A program made the position numbers and the translations under genes. Below the pieces are notes generated by a model. The model ran no database searches, had not been told where the DNA came from, and was given only the letters and a program-made list of their open reading frames with translations. Positions 1-8,304 of a stretch of 64,000 nucleotides of DNA are shown here, one piece after another (position 1 is the stretch's first letter; each line of letters begins with the position of its first letter). This DNA is from Bradyrhizobium sp. CB1650 (GTDB lineage: Bacteria > Pseudomonadota > Alphaproteobacteria > Rhizobiales > Xanthobacteraceae). The DNA is taken from positions 6,167,501 through 6,231,500 of the forward strand of contig NZ_CP121695.1 of the NCBI RefSeq assembly GCF_029761915.1, written 5' to 3'.

Positions 1-5
1 AAAGG

Positions 6-338
6 GTGCTCCTCTTTTTCTTTCATCGATTGCCACCGGGCCTTGACGATAATGACAGAAGGTTCGCGCAAGCGCTCATATTGGCCGCCGCCGAAGCGAC
101 CGCTGAAATTGGAATACTAGAACGCCTGTGGCGCTCAGCAAGCTCACCGACAGCGAAGCCGATGGGAATTTTAAAAGACGTTGCCAAATCAGTGCTGAAG
201 TATCTCGGACGCCCCAGGAAGCTGATCGATGCGATCGATGCCCCCAATTATACTATGGTCGTGAATTCTATTGCCTATGGTTACTCCGGCGCTTGGCAAG
301 CGCGGATACAAACTGATGACAGCAGCCTGTTGATGTAA
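6..338 (+). CDS. Hypothetical protein, possibly the 3' part of a longer gene
   Basis: An open frame of about 110 residues ends in TAA at 336-338. The first possible start inside the window is a GTG at position 6 and the frame stays open to the window edge, so this may be the tail of a gene that begins upstream. It has a short hydrophobic start followed by an Ala/Glu-rich stretch and a basic middle. I recognise no family or motif. It reads in the same direction as the caspase-like gene downstream. It could be spurious; the only support is that the frame is open. Confidence 0.3.
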   Translation: MLLFFFHRLPPGLDDNDRRFAQALILAAAEATAEIGILERLWRSASSPTAKPMGILKDVAKSVLKYLGRPRKLIDAIDAPNYTMVVNSIAYGYSGAWQARIQTDDSSLLM

Positions 339-404
339 CGCTTCCAGCGCGATTTCGATTCTCGCTAAGCCACTTTCATGGTGGATCGGTCCGAGGACGT
401 ATCA

Positions 405-2231
405 ATGAGCGCATTTCGCCTTTTGGTTTTATTCATTTGTTTTAGTTTTTTCGGCCATGGCCCGGCGATCGCCGGAAAGCGCGTTGCCTTGGTCATCGGC
501 AATTCTGCCTATCAGAAAGCTCCTCGTCTTCCTAACCCGACGAATGATGCGGCAGCGCTTGCCGCCATGTTCAAAGCGGCAAACTTCGACTCGGTCGAGT
601 CCAAGTTTGATCTTCCTGCGGCAAGCCTTCGCAAGACGCTGCGCGATTTTGCAGACAGAACGCGCGATGCGGATGTTGCCGTCGTTTATTTTGCGGGCCA
701 CGGCATCGAGATGGACGGCGCCAACTATCTGGTGCCGGTCGACGCCGCCCTTGAAACAGATAGCGACGTGCTGGACGAAACCGTCCCGCTCGATCGCGTG
801 CTGTTTGCGGTAGAGCCGGCCAAACAGCTCCGGCTTGTCATCCTCGATGCCTGTCGGGTCAATCCCTTTGTCGATCGAATGAGGCGCACGGTTGCCTCGC
901 GCGCCCCCTGGCGCGGACTTGCCAGGGTTGAGCCAACGACCGCGAACACACTCATCGCATTCGCAGCGAAGGCGGGGTCGACGGCATCAGATGGAAACTC
1001 CCAGAATAGCCCGTTCGTCAGAGCACTCATCGAGTATTTGCCCCGGCCTGGCCTGGATATCCGCCGTGCGCTGGGCTTCGTCCGTGATGATGTGTTGAAG
1101 AGCACTGCCAACAAGCAGGAGCCTTATGTCTACGGTTCGCTCGGCGGCGACGATGTTCCGTTGGTCCCCGCGATTGCTCCTACGGCTCCTCAGGCGGATC
1201 CGCAGGCAGCGGTTCGACGCGATTATGAGTTCGCGCTCCAGCTTGCTACGCGTGACGGATGGGAGGCCTTCCTTTCGCAGTATCCCGACGGCTTCTACGC
1301 CAACCTTGCCAGGGGGCAGTTGAACAAGATCGCTGCCGAAGATGCGCGTGCGGTGGCAGCGGAGAAGGCGCGCCTTGCCGAGCGGGAAAGGGCGCGCCTC
1401 GCCGAGCAAGGGGCGATGGAGGCCGAACTGACCAAGGCTATTGCCGCGGCCAAGGCGGCGGAGGAAGCTCGTATCGCGGCGGAAGAAACCACGCGTGTCG
1501 CGCAGGAGAAGGCTGCGGCCGCAGAAACGACGCGGGTTGTCGAACAGGAGAAGGCGAAGAGGATCGAAAAAGCGGGGATGCCCGCTCCGGAGCAGACGGT
1601 GGATAAGGGAGAGCAGCTTGCCGGCTTGTCGCCGTCTTCCGAGAACACCCAGCTCAAGTTGAGAGTTGCGCTCCAGGACGAACTTCGTCGTGTCGGCTGC
1701 AACACCGGTGCGGTAGACGGCGACTGGAACATCGCCTCTCAACTCGCGCTCGAACTCTTCAACAAGTACGCCGGCACTCGGTTTGATGCGACGATCGCGA
1801 GCACCGACGCGCTTAACGTCGTCAAGAGCAAAGCTGGCCGGATTTGCCCTCTCATCTGCGAATCTGGCTATCGCGCCGAAGGCGCCGGCTGCGTCAAGAA
1901 TAGCTGCCGCGAGGGCTATGATCTCAATGATGACGGTTCGTGCAAAAAGGTCCGGGTAAGCCCCTCGGGTGAGGACAAGGAAAAAGTCCGCGAGCGGTCT
2001 GGCTCCGTGCTTAGTAAGCGTCCGAAGGTTGAGTCCGACCAGACCCCAAAGCCCCGCGCAGCCGGCTTCACCTGCACCAGGGCGCTGGGCACATGTAGAG
2101 TTTTGTGTGTCCAAGCAAGCGGCCGCCCGGATTGCGGGTCGACCATCTGTGTGCGGCTCCACCAGGAATGCTTGCGTTCAGGTTGCTGGTGGGGACGGAC
2201 GTGGAGCGGTTGCGGGCTTGGCAAACAGTAG
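405..2231 (+). CDS. Exported caspase-like (peptidase C14 family) protein
   Basis: From the ATG at 405 the protein has 608 residues. It opens with a signal peptide (hydrophobic residues about 4-17, likely cleaved after GPAIAG), so it probably acts in the periplasm. Residues about 25-230 form a caspase/metacaspase p20-like fold with the paired catalytic residues visible: His99 in AGHGIE and Cys150 in LDACR. A highly charged Ala/Glu/Arg coiled coil spans about 312-390. The C-terminal part is Cys-rich (CPLICESGYR, then several C-x-G/C clusters) and resembles the tails of rhizobial caspase-like proteins. An in-frame ATG at 378 is possible, but it would add nine charged residues before the signal peptide. 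Caspase-like proteins cleave after basic or acidic residues; the substrate here is unknown. Confidence 0.8.
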   Translation: MSAFRLLVLFICFSFFGHGPAIAGKRVALVIGNSAYQKAPRLPNPTNDAAALAAMFKAANFDSVESKFDLPAASLRKTLRDFADRTRDADVAVVYFAGHGIEMDGANYLVPVDAALETDSDVLDETVPLDRVLFAVEPAKQLRLVILDACRVNPFVDRMRRTVASRAPWRGLARVEPTTANTLIAFAAKAGSTASDGNSQNSPFVRALIEYLPRPGLDIRRALGFVRDDVLKSTANKQEPYVYGSLGGDDVPLVPAIAPTAPQADPQAAVRRDYEFALQLATRDGWEAFLSQYPDGFYANLARGQLNKIAAEDARAVAAEKARLAERERARLAEQGAMEAELTKAIAAAKAAEEARIAAEETTRVAQEKAAAAETTRVVEQEKAKRIEKAGMPAPEQTVDKGEQLAGLSPSSENTQLKLRVALQDELRRVGCNTGAVDGDWNIASQLALELFNKYAGTRFDATIASTDALNVVKSKAGRICPLICESGYRAEGAGCVKNSCREGYDLNDDGSCKKVRVSPSGEDKEKVRERSGSVLSKRPKVESDQTPKPRAAGFTCTRALGTCRVLCVQASGRPDCGSTICVRLHQECLRSGCWWGRTWSGCGLGKQ

Positions 2232-2687
2232 CCTCAAAATACCAAGCGTCCAATTGCGGCAACCGAATTCGTCTCGCTTGGCCTGCACAAGATGTGGCTA
2301 CGCCTGCTCGCCACGCGGAACCTGTTCCAGACGGCGCCATCGGGGCGCGAATTCACCGAGATGAACGCGCGTTTATCTTCGTGACTCCTTTGGTGGTCGC
2401 AGGCGCGCGCTTGCAACTTTTGCCCTCCGTTAATGTTGGCACGACGTCGAGACGCTGGGTCCTCGAGGCGGACTTTGGGGTGGATGTCTTCGGGCTTCGG
2501 CGCAGAGAGTTCAACGCGCGCGGTAGCATCGAGACGGAACCGCGCAACGTCCCTCCATGAACGGCGACGATGACATCGGCGCTCCGTTCACCGAGAGATC
2601 GGAAAACTCGGATGAGGGCTCGCTGAGCTCCGTCATTCGACAATTGCCCCGTCGAGGAATGCTGCAAAGCAAACGGAGGAGATTCAG
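2232..2687. other. Intergenic gap of 456 bp
   Basis: Overlapping open frames occur on both strands, but none looks like a known protein and none has a convincing ribosome-binding site. It presumably holds the promoter of the gene that starts at 2688. I see no clear hairpin terminator after the caspase-like gene and no repeat element. Confidence 0.4.
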
Positions 2688-4409
2688 ATGAACACGAGGA
2701 TGAATACGAGAAAGAGCAGGTTCCTGCTGACCACAGCAGTGCTGCTCGCCGGCGTCAGCCTGGCGTCGGCGCAAGGCATGCGTGAAGGTGGCAGCGGCGG
2801 AATGAGCACTGGCGGAGGAGCCGGCGGAGGCGGAATCAGCGGCGGTGGCGGACCCGGCGGAGGCGCTGCGGAACACGGCCGGTCCAGTGGCGGAATGTCG
2901 CGAGGCGCTGGTGCTTCCCGCAGCGAAGGAATGACGCAGGGCCGCGCAGGCGGCCGGGCCGAGGGGCCCTCTGCGGCGCCATCCCGTGCCGAGCGCAGCG
3001 AAGGAATGCGCGATAGCGGCCGAGCCGCCGGCAAGGCCGACAGGAGCGAGCAGCAGACCATCGGTCAGGGCCGCAGCGACCGCGACAACGCGCGTCAGTC
3101 CAGATCCGAAAGCGACAAGCGTGGACAAAAGCAGCAGACCGTCGGACAGAGCCGCAGCGATCGCGACCGTCAGTCTCAAGGCGCAAAGCAGGACAAGAGC
3201 ACGACCACAGGCGCCAACACCAGGGACAATGTCCAAGGCAAGAGCACGCAGGGTCAGAGCACGACGACCACTGGCGCGAACACCAGGAGCAACGCCCAAG
3301 GCAAGAGCACGCAAGGTCAGAGCACGACGACCACCGGCGCGAACACCAGGAGCAATGCCCCAGGCCAGAGCACGCAGGGTCAGAGCACGACAACCACCGG
3401 CGCGAACACCAGGAACAACGCCCAAGGCCAGACGACCGGCGCCAACACGCAGGGACAGGTCAACACCCAGGCGCAAACCCAGGCTGGGACCGCCCAGAGC
3501 ATGTCAGGCCGGGTGCAGGTGAGCGCGCAGCAGCAAACAACGCTGCAGCAGTCGGTGCTGAACTCACGCAATGTGCAACGCGCACGGATCAACAGCAATG
3601 CGATCAACTTCCGGGTCAATGCCGGCGTGGTCGTGCCGCGGAACATCGCCGTGGTCTCCGTCGCGGCATTCCCCGTACTGATCGACATCGATCCGGCCTT
3701 CCGCGACGACAGCTTCTTCGTCGTGGATGATGAAATCGTCGTCCTCGACCGAGGCCGCAGGATCGTCGACGTCGTTCCGGCCGGACCGCGGACGCACTTT
3801 GCCCGCCGTGGCAGCGCGAGCGCTGGCGGTGGCGGCGGCAGCGTCGCCGCGCTGGATCTCAGCAACGACGAGATCCGCGTCGTTCAACGGGTCCTGATTG
3901 AACGTGGCCTGCTGTCTGGCGAAGCAGATGGTAGGCTCGGGCCCGCTACGCGCGCCGCACTGATCACCTTCCAGAGACAGGAAGGTTTCCAGACCACCGG
4001 CTCGATCGACACCCGCACGGTCGCTGCCCTTGGCGTGTCCAACCAGATCAGGGCCACGCAGGGCCAATCGACGACCGTCGGTCAGGGTCGGAATGGCGAA
4101 TCGACGCAGCAGAACACGACCGGGCAAGGCACCGGTCAGACCAACGCGCCGGCGCAGCAGAACCAGACCACCGGCCAGACTGAGCAGAACCAGCCGTCCA
4201 CAAGCGGCCAAGCTCAGCAGAACCAGCCGACGACGTCGGGCCAGGCCGGCACGCAACCGCCTTCGGGCCAGACCACCGGACAGGCCCCGGCCCAAAACAC
4301 CAATCAAGGCACCAATCAGCCCAGCGCCAACCAGAATATGCCGTCTGGGCCAACCAACCAGAATAATGCCCCGTCGCCTTCGACGTCGGGTCAGCCGGCG
4401 GAGAAGTAA
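2688..4409 (+). CDS. Exported repeat-rich protein with DUF1236-like and peptidoglycan-binding domains
   Basis: This 573-residue protein has a signal peptide (cleavage predicted after SLASA, about residue 28) and a GGAGG ribosome-binding site upstream. A Gly-rich segment (30-70) and a Ser/Arg/Gln-rich segment are followed by 20-21-residue repeats (about 170-250, Ser/Thr/Gln/Asn-rich). Residues about 309-364 (VPRNIAVVSV, then FRDDSFFVVDDEIVVL) look like the DUF1236 module common in Bradyrhizobium exported proteins. Residues about 389-449 are a type-1 peptidoglycan-binding domain (VQRVLIERGLL, GRLGPATRAAL, TRTVAALG). The tail (450-573) is low-complexity Gln/Thr/Asn/Pro. A role at the cell wall or outer surface is inferred; no enzymatic motif is seen. 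An alternative ATG lies four codons downstream. Confidence 0.8.
   Translation: MNTRMNTRKSRFLLTTAVLLAGVSLASAQGMREGGSGGMSTGGGAGGGGISGGGGPGGGAAEHGRSSGGMSRGAGASRSEGMTQGRAGGRAEGPSAAPSRAERSEGMRDSGRAAGKADRSEQQTIGQGRSDRDNARQSRSESDKRGQKQQTVGQSRSDRDRQSQGAKQDKSTTTGANTRDNVQGKSTQGQSTTTTGANTRSNAQGKSTQGQSTTTTGANTRSNAPGQSTQGQSTTTTGANTRNNAQGQTTGANTQGQVNTQAQTQAGTAQSMSGRVQVSAQQQTTLQQSVLNSRNVQRARINSNAINFRVNAGVVVPRNIAVVSVAAFPVLIDIDPAFRDDSFFVVDDEIVVLDRGRRIVDVVPAGPRTHFARRGSASAGGGGGSVAALDLSNDEIRVVQRVLIERGLLSGEADGRLGPATRAALITFQRQEGFQTTGSIDTRTVAALGVSNQIRATQGQSTTVGQGRNGESTQQNTTGQGTGQTNAPAQQNQTTGQTEQNQPSTSGQAQQNQPTTSGQAGTQPPSGQTTGQAPAQNTNQGTNQPSANQNMPSGPTNQNNAPSPSTSGQPAEK
3198..3437 (+). repeat. In-gene tandem repeat, 60-63 bp units
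   Basis: About four direct units begin at 3198, 3258, 3321 and 3384, encoding variants of STTTTGANTRSNAQGKSTQG. The first is one codon shorter and the last is truncated. They lie inside the exported protein starting at 2688, so this is a protein repeat and not a CRISPR array. Confidence 0.8.
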
Positions 4410-4434
4410 CCCGGCCGGTAAGGCCCTCCTCCTC

Positions 4435-4461
4435 GAGCCCCGTCTCTGGCGGGGCTCTTTT
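4435..4461 (+). terminator. Rho-independent terminator
   Basis: A perfect 8-bp stem (GAGCCCCG at 4435-4442 with CGGGGCTC at 4450-4457) and a 7-nt loop are followed by TTTT. It lies 26 bp after the stop of the exported protein gene. Confidence 0.85.
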
Positions 4462-4485
4462 GCGGCCGCACCGACTATGCGGCTC

Positions 4486-4615
4486 TCACGTCGCCAGTCC
4501 CACCATCACACCGCTGCGCCCGATCAGCTCCTTGCCGGCCGCGGCAAGATGCACCTGGTCCGGGCCGTCGCCGATGCGGATGAAGCGGGCGTAGACATAG
4601 GCGCGCGCCAAACAC
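4486..4615 (-). pseudogene. C-terminal remnant of an acyl-CoA dehydrogenase (ACAD10/11 type)
   Basis: Read on the minus strand and ending at a TGA (4488-4486), the frame encodes a segment with FIRIGDGPDQVHLAAAGKEL. This closely resembles the C-terminal end of ACAD10/11-like dehydrogenases; compare LRFADGPDEVHWMVVGRHEL in the intact gene at 52897. Upstream of about 4615 the similarity stops and the frame has no suitable start, so only roughly the last 40 residues survive. I infer a decayed or truncated copy. It could also be chance similarity, but the GDGPDQVH core argues against that. Confidence 0.5.
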
Positions 4616-4690
4616 GTATCGATCCGGGTGATCGGGCGAGGTCTTGCCCATGACGGAAGGTGATCGCACCGCGGTAGGCGGAGCGCGCGC

Positions 4691-4733
4691 CTCGCCCTTC
4701 GAGACGACCGCTCCGCGGTCTCCTCAGGGTGAG
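4691..4733. repeat. Imperfect palindromic intergenic repeat
   Basis: Arms CTCGCCCTTCGAGACGACCGC and GCGGTCTCCTCAGGGTGAG can fold into a long imperfect hairpin. It belongs to the type of short palindromes seen across rhizobial genomes. It sits in the gap between the dehydrogenase remnant and the LapA-like gene. Nothing else is recognised in 4616-4895. Confidence 0.6.
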
Positions 4734-4895
4734 GCTAAGCGGCATTCGCGCCTGATGAACCTGCCGCTGCGCACTCCGCCCTCATCCTGATTTATCGCGC
4801 ACGCGACGCAGCGAGGCGAACGCGCGGCGTGCTGTTTTTGTCAGCCCACCAGATCACCGGAGTTCCACAAGGCGGTCTTGCGTCGAGTTGCTGGT

Positions 4896-5120
4896 CTACC
4901 CGACGCCTCGCTTCGCGCGTGTGAAGGAGCGCCGCAGCAGGGCAAACAGACTGCCGCCGGTTGCGGCGCCGAGCAGATAGACGATCAGCGTCTGGAGCGC
5001 GAGTGGCAGGCTGAAGTTCATCTTGAAGAAGGAGATCGTCACGTTCTCGAAGTTCTGTGCGGCAAAGATCATCGTCGCCGCAGCGAACAGCACGATGACG
5101 GCGAGATGAAACCAGCGCAT
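4896..5120 (-). CDS. LapA-like (DUF1049) small inner-membrane protein
   Basis: The 74-residue protein has two hydrophobic segments (about 5-21 and 40-62) separated by a short polar stretch with the pattern QNFENVTISFF, and a basic tail. This is the size and layout of the DUF1049/lipopolysaccharide-assembly-protein-A-domain family. The ATG is preceded by GGAGGA (minus strand, about 5130), an excellent ribosome-binding site. Family members sit in the inner membrane with roles in envelope assembly in gammaproteobacteria; the role here is not shown by the sequence. It lies on the same strand as the HdeD-family gene but is separated from it by about 150 bp. Confidence 0.8.
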   Translation of the reverse strand: MRWFHLAVIVLFAAATMIFAAQNFENVTISFFKMNFSLPLALQTLIVYLLGAATGGSLFALLRRSFTRAKRGVG

Positions 5121-5267
5121 GACGATCCTCCTCCGGTGCCGCGGCCTGAAGCGTGATGAGATTAGGATGAATCGTCATCGCGCTTTAGGTTGCTGTTTGA
5201 GCATGATCTCCGCGCAAACGCGTTCCGCGTTTGTCGCGAGGAAAAACCGCTGCACACTTTCCGGGCT

Positions 5268-5843
5268 CTAGTGGCGATGACGCAGGCTGAAGCCCAGGCT
5301 GACCCAGCCGGCGCCCGCCATGATCAGGTCGATGCCGAGGAACAGGCCGAGGATGTAGACGCTGTTCACCGGCCAGCGCGCCACGATCAGCAATCCGAGC
5401 AGCAGCGTGATGGCGCCCGACAGGGCCACCCACACCCACGGGCTTTCGCGCTTCATGCTGAAGGCAAGAAACAGCCTGACGGCGCCCGAGGCGATCAGCG
5501 ACGCGCCCAGGAAAAGCGTCAGCAGCACGGCGGCGAAAAGCGGATTCTCGAAGGTCAGGAAGCCCGCGATGACGTAGAGCACGCCGAGCAGGGCCCAGAT
5601 CAAGAACTTGCCCCAGCTCTTCATCTGAAATGCGCCGATCACCTCGGTCACACCGGCGACGATCATCATCGCACCGACCACGAGCACGCTCGCCACCGTC
5701 GCCAGCATCACGCTGCCGAGCGCGATGAAGCCGGCGATGAGATAGACGACGCCGAGGGCGACGATCCATCCCCATTTGCCATGCAGCGCCGCAATGCCGG
5801 AGCCGAGGCCTAAATTTTGAGACGTATCCGAAGCACTTGTCAT
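5268..5843 (-). CDS. HdeD family membrane protein
   Basis: The protein has 191 residues from the ATG at 5843, which has GGGAG seven bases upstream; a longer frame to 5954 exists but lacks such a site. Six hydrophobic helices come in three pairs with small-residue packing (for example WIVALGVVYLIAGFIALGS and FLIWALLGVLYVIAGFL), the pattern of the HdeD/DUF308 family. In enterobacteria HdeD contributes to acid resistance at high cell density; that role is not proven for alphaproteobacterial members. It is apparently monocistronic between unrelated minus-strand genes. Confidence 0.82.
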   Translation of the reverse strand: MTSASDTSQNLGLGSGIAALHGKWGWIVALGVVYLIAGFIALGSVMLATVASVLVVGAMMIVAGVTEVIGAFQMKSWGKFLIWALLGVLYVIAGFLTFENPLFAAVLLTLFLGASLIASGAVRLFLAFSMKRESPWVWVALSGAITLLLGLLIVARWPVNSVYILGLFLGIDLIMAGAGWVSLGFSLRHRH

Positions 5844-5966
5844 GACGGCACTCCCGCATGCGAGACCCGGAGGCACACGCCAGGATAGCACGGGCCGCTC
5901 CGGGACAACAGCCAGCAGAACAGCCCCGACCGCGCCAATGTTGACGCAAATCAAGATCGAGGGACC

Positions 5967-7490
5967 TTATGCGCGCGCACGCTCCATCTCGAGCTCGGCC
6001 TTGAGACTGTCGAGATCGCGATAAATTGAAGCAACCGCCAGCACGCGGCCGCCCTTCCGGTACTTCACCAGGCAGTCCTTTCCGGCGATGCTGCCGTCGA
6101 TCGCGATGTCGTCGAAGCTTTCGGCGTGGCCGACATAGTTGATCGGCACGTCATAGTGCTGGGACCAGAAGAACGGCACGGCGTCGAAACGCTCGCGCCG
6201 GCCCAACATATTGTGCGCCGCGGTCTGGCCCTGGCGCTCGGCGACCACCCAGTGCTCGACGCGGATGTTCTGGCCCGAGTGCGGGTCGGGCCAGCGCGCA
6301 ATGTCGCCCGCGGCGAAGATGCCGGGCGCATTGGTCTCGAGACAGCCGTCGACCGTCAGGCCGCGATCGATCGCAAGTCCCGCCTGTTCGGCCAGCGCAA
6401 GGCGCGGCTTCACGCCGATGCCGGTCACGACGAGGTCGGCCTCGATGACGCCGCCGCTCTTCAGCGTCGCGCGCGTGCCATCGAAGCGCGTCACCGTGTC
6501 GTTGAGGTGGAAATTGACGCCGTTCTCCTCGTGCAAGGCGCGAACGAAATCGCCCATCTCGGATCCGAGAATGCGCTCCATCGGCCGCTGCTCCGGCGCG
6601 ACCACGTGGACCTCGAGCTTGCGCGCCCGCAAGGAGGCCGCGACTTCGAGGCCGATGAAGCTGGCGCCGATCACCAGCGCACGCTTCGCGCTGCTGGCAG
6701 CCTTGATGATGGCGCGGCTGTCGGAGACGGAGCGCAACGTGTGGACGTGCGGCTGGTCGGCGCCCGGAATCTGCAAGGTCACGGGCTCGGCGCCGGTCGC
6801 GAGCAGGAGCCGGTCGAACAGCAGCTTGTCGCCATTGCCCAGCGTCACGCTGCGCGCCTTCGGATCGATCGCGGCGACGGTGGTGTTGAGGCGGAGGTCG
6901 ATCCCGGCATCCTGATAGTATTGCTCGGGCCGCAGCGGCAGCCAGTCCTCCGGCGCATTGCCGGCGAGATAGTCCTTGGAGAGGTTCGGCCGGTCGACCG
7001 GCATAGCGCCGTCGTTGCTGAGCATGGTGATGGCGCCGGCAAATCCCTCGCGCCGAAGGATCTCGGCGGCCGCGAAGCCGGCCGCGCCGCCGCCGATGAT
7101 GACGAACCTGTCCGGCGTCGGTGCCGCGCGATGCGGCGCAGACGGCTGTGGCACAGCGCGCTTGCGCTGCACGAGGATCCTGTCCTGATCGCGCGTCACA
7201 TCCCATACCGCGAGCGTGTTCAGCGCCGGCGGACGCGCGGCCTCACCGGTGCGCAAGGAGAAGCAGGCGTGATGCCAGGGGCAGCGGATGGTGTCGTCGA
7301 CCACCAGCCCTTCGGCCAACGGTCCATGGTAGTGGCTGCAAGCGGGCTCGATTGCGAAGACCTCGCTGCCTGCCTGCACCAGCAGGACATCTTCCTGGCC
7401 GACATGGCCGAGCAGCTTGCCGTCCCTGAAGTCGGCGAGCGATATGCCTTTGGTCAGATCGGGCCCGCTCGGCTTCTTCTCCTCGGTCAT
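5967..7490 (-). CDS. Rieske-fused FAD/NAD(P)H ferredoxin reductase (AIF3-like)
   Basis: This 507-residue protein combines two modules. Residues about 13-110 are a Rieske [2Fe-2S] domain with ligands Cys51/His53 (CSH) and Cys70/His73 (CPWH). From about 128 there is a two-dinucleotide-binding reductase: an FAD motif GGGAAG at 133-138, an NAD(P)H motif ALVIGASFIGLEVA in the middle, and an ATG-type FAD motif GIFAAGDIARW. This is the organisation of AIFM3/AIF-like reductases and dioxygenase-type ferredoxin reductases. It probably passes electrons from NAD(P)H to a partner through its own cluster; no oxygenase partner is adjacent. The start has a GGAGACGACACC ribosome-binding region. It follows the GTP cyclohydrolase gene by 30 bp, so the two may be co-transcribed. 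Confidence 0.88.
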   Translation of the reverse strand: MTEEKKPSGPDLTKGISLADFRDGKLLGHVGQEDVLLVQAGSEVFAIEPACSHYHGPLAEGLVVDDTIRCPWHHACFSLRTGEAARPPALNTLAVWDVTRDQDRILVQRKRAVPQPSAPHRAAPTPDRFVIIGGGAAGFAAAEILRREGFAGAITMLSNDGAMPVDRPNLSKDYLAGNAPEDWLPLRPEQYYQDAGIDLRLNTTVAAIDPKARSVTLGNGDKLLFDRLLLATGAEPVTLQIPGADQPHVHTLRSVSDSRAIIKAASSAKRALVIGASFIGLEVAASLRARKLEVHVVAPEQRPMERILGSEMGDFVRALHEENGVNFHLNDTVTRFDGTRATLKSGGVIEADLVVTGIGVKPRLALAEQAGLAIDRGLTVDGCLETNAPGIFAAGDIARWPDPHSGQNIRVEHWVVAERQGQTAAHNMLGRRERFDAVPFFWSQHYDVPINYVGHAESFDDIAIDGSIAGKDCLVKYRKGGRVLAVASIYRDLDSLKAELEMERARA

Positions 7491-7520
7491 GGTGTCGTCT
7501 CCTTGCAGTGGTTGCGCGGA

Positions 7521-8147
7521 TCACGCGTCCGCATTGGCCAGTCCCAGCAACTCCTGGCGCGTCAGCGCATTGTCGCGGAACACACCCAGCATGCGGCTCG
7601 TGACGAGATCGGTACCGGGCTTGTGCGCACCACGCGTGGTCATGCAGTGATGCGTCGCCTTGATGATGACGCCGACGCCTTCAGGCTTGAGCACGTCGTT
7701 GATCGTATTGGCGATCTGCGCTGTCATCTTCTCCTGAATCTGGAGGCGCTTGGCATAGATATCCACCACCCGCGCGAGCTTGGAGATTCCGACCACGCGC
7801 CCTTGCGGGATATAGGCGACCCAGGCGCGGCCTACGATCGGCGCGATGTGGTGCTCGCAATGGCTCTCGAAGCGAACGCCGCGCAGGACGATCATCTCGT
7901 CATAGCCTTCGATCTCCTCGAAGGTCTTTTGCAGGATCTCCGTCGGATCCTGCGCATAGCCGGAAAAATATTCCTCGAAGGCACGCGCGACCCGATCCGG
8001 CGTTTCGCGCAGACCGTCACGCGCGGGATCGTCGCCTGCCCAGCGGATCATGGTCCGGACCGCTTGCTCGACCTCCGCCCGGCTCGGCCGCTCGCTTGGC
8101 GCCTGCGCCACCGCGACACGCTCCATCCTACGCGCGTGTGAAGTCAT
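7521..8147 (-). CDS. folE: GTP cyclohydrolase I
   Basis: The enzyme converts GTP to 7,8-dihydroneopterin triphosphate, the first step of tetrahydrofolate synthesis. The 208-residue protein carries the zinc ligands Cys97 and His100 (SHCEHH) and Cys168 (THHCMTTRG), and the family signature [20 protein letters not shown]. The start at 8147 is preferred over 8177 because GGAGAGG lies about eight bases upstream. The product would act in the cytosol as a homodecamer. It is the first gene of a likely pair with the Rieske reductase downstream. Confidence 0.95.
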   Translation of the reverse strand: MTSHARRMERVAVAQAPSERPSRAEVEQAVRTMIRWAGDDPARDGLRETPDRVARAFEEYFSGYAQDPTEILQKTFEEIEGYDEMIVLRGVRFESHCEHHIAPIVGRAWVAYIPQGRVVGISKLARVVDIYAKRLQIQEKMTAQIANTINDVLKPEGVGVIIKATHHCMTTRGAHKPGTDLVTSRMLGVFRDNALTRQELLGLANADA

Positions 8148-8304
8148 GAATAGCCTCTCCTCTAACGAGCCGCACACATCTGCGGCCCCTCAGCTTGGAC
8201 GGCTCCAATCGGAAAAGGTTCCCATGATCACGAAAAATCGGAAGGCCGGTGGCGAGCCAGCCGGCAGGATGGAGGAGCCAGGCTCTACGAGGCGCAGGAG
8301 GGGC

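Noticed and set aside
3198..3437. Regular repeats that could suggest a CRISPR array
   Set aside because: Units are contiguous with no unique spacers, keep codon phase and lie inside a coding frame; no cas genes are present.
2511..3476. Minus-strand Leu/Ala/Arg-rich frame with repeats
   Set aside because: The repeats merely mirror the coding repeats of the exported protein on the plus strand.
6126..8141. Plus-strand open frame of about 670 codons
   Set aside because: Antisense to the Rieske reductase and folE; long open frames on the opposite strand are expected in GC-rich DNA.
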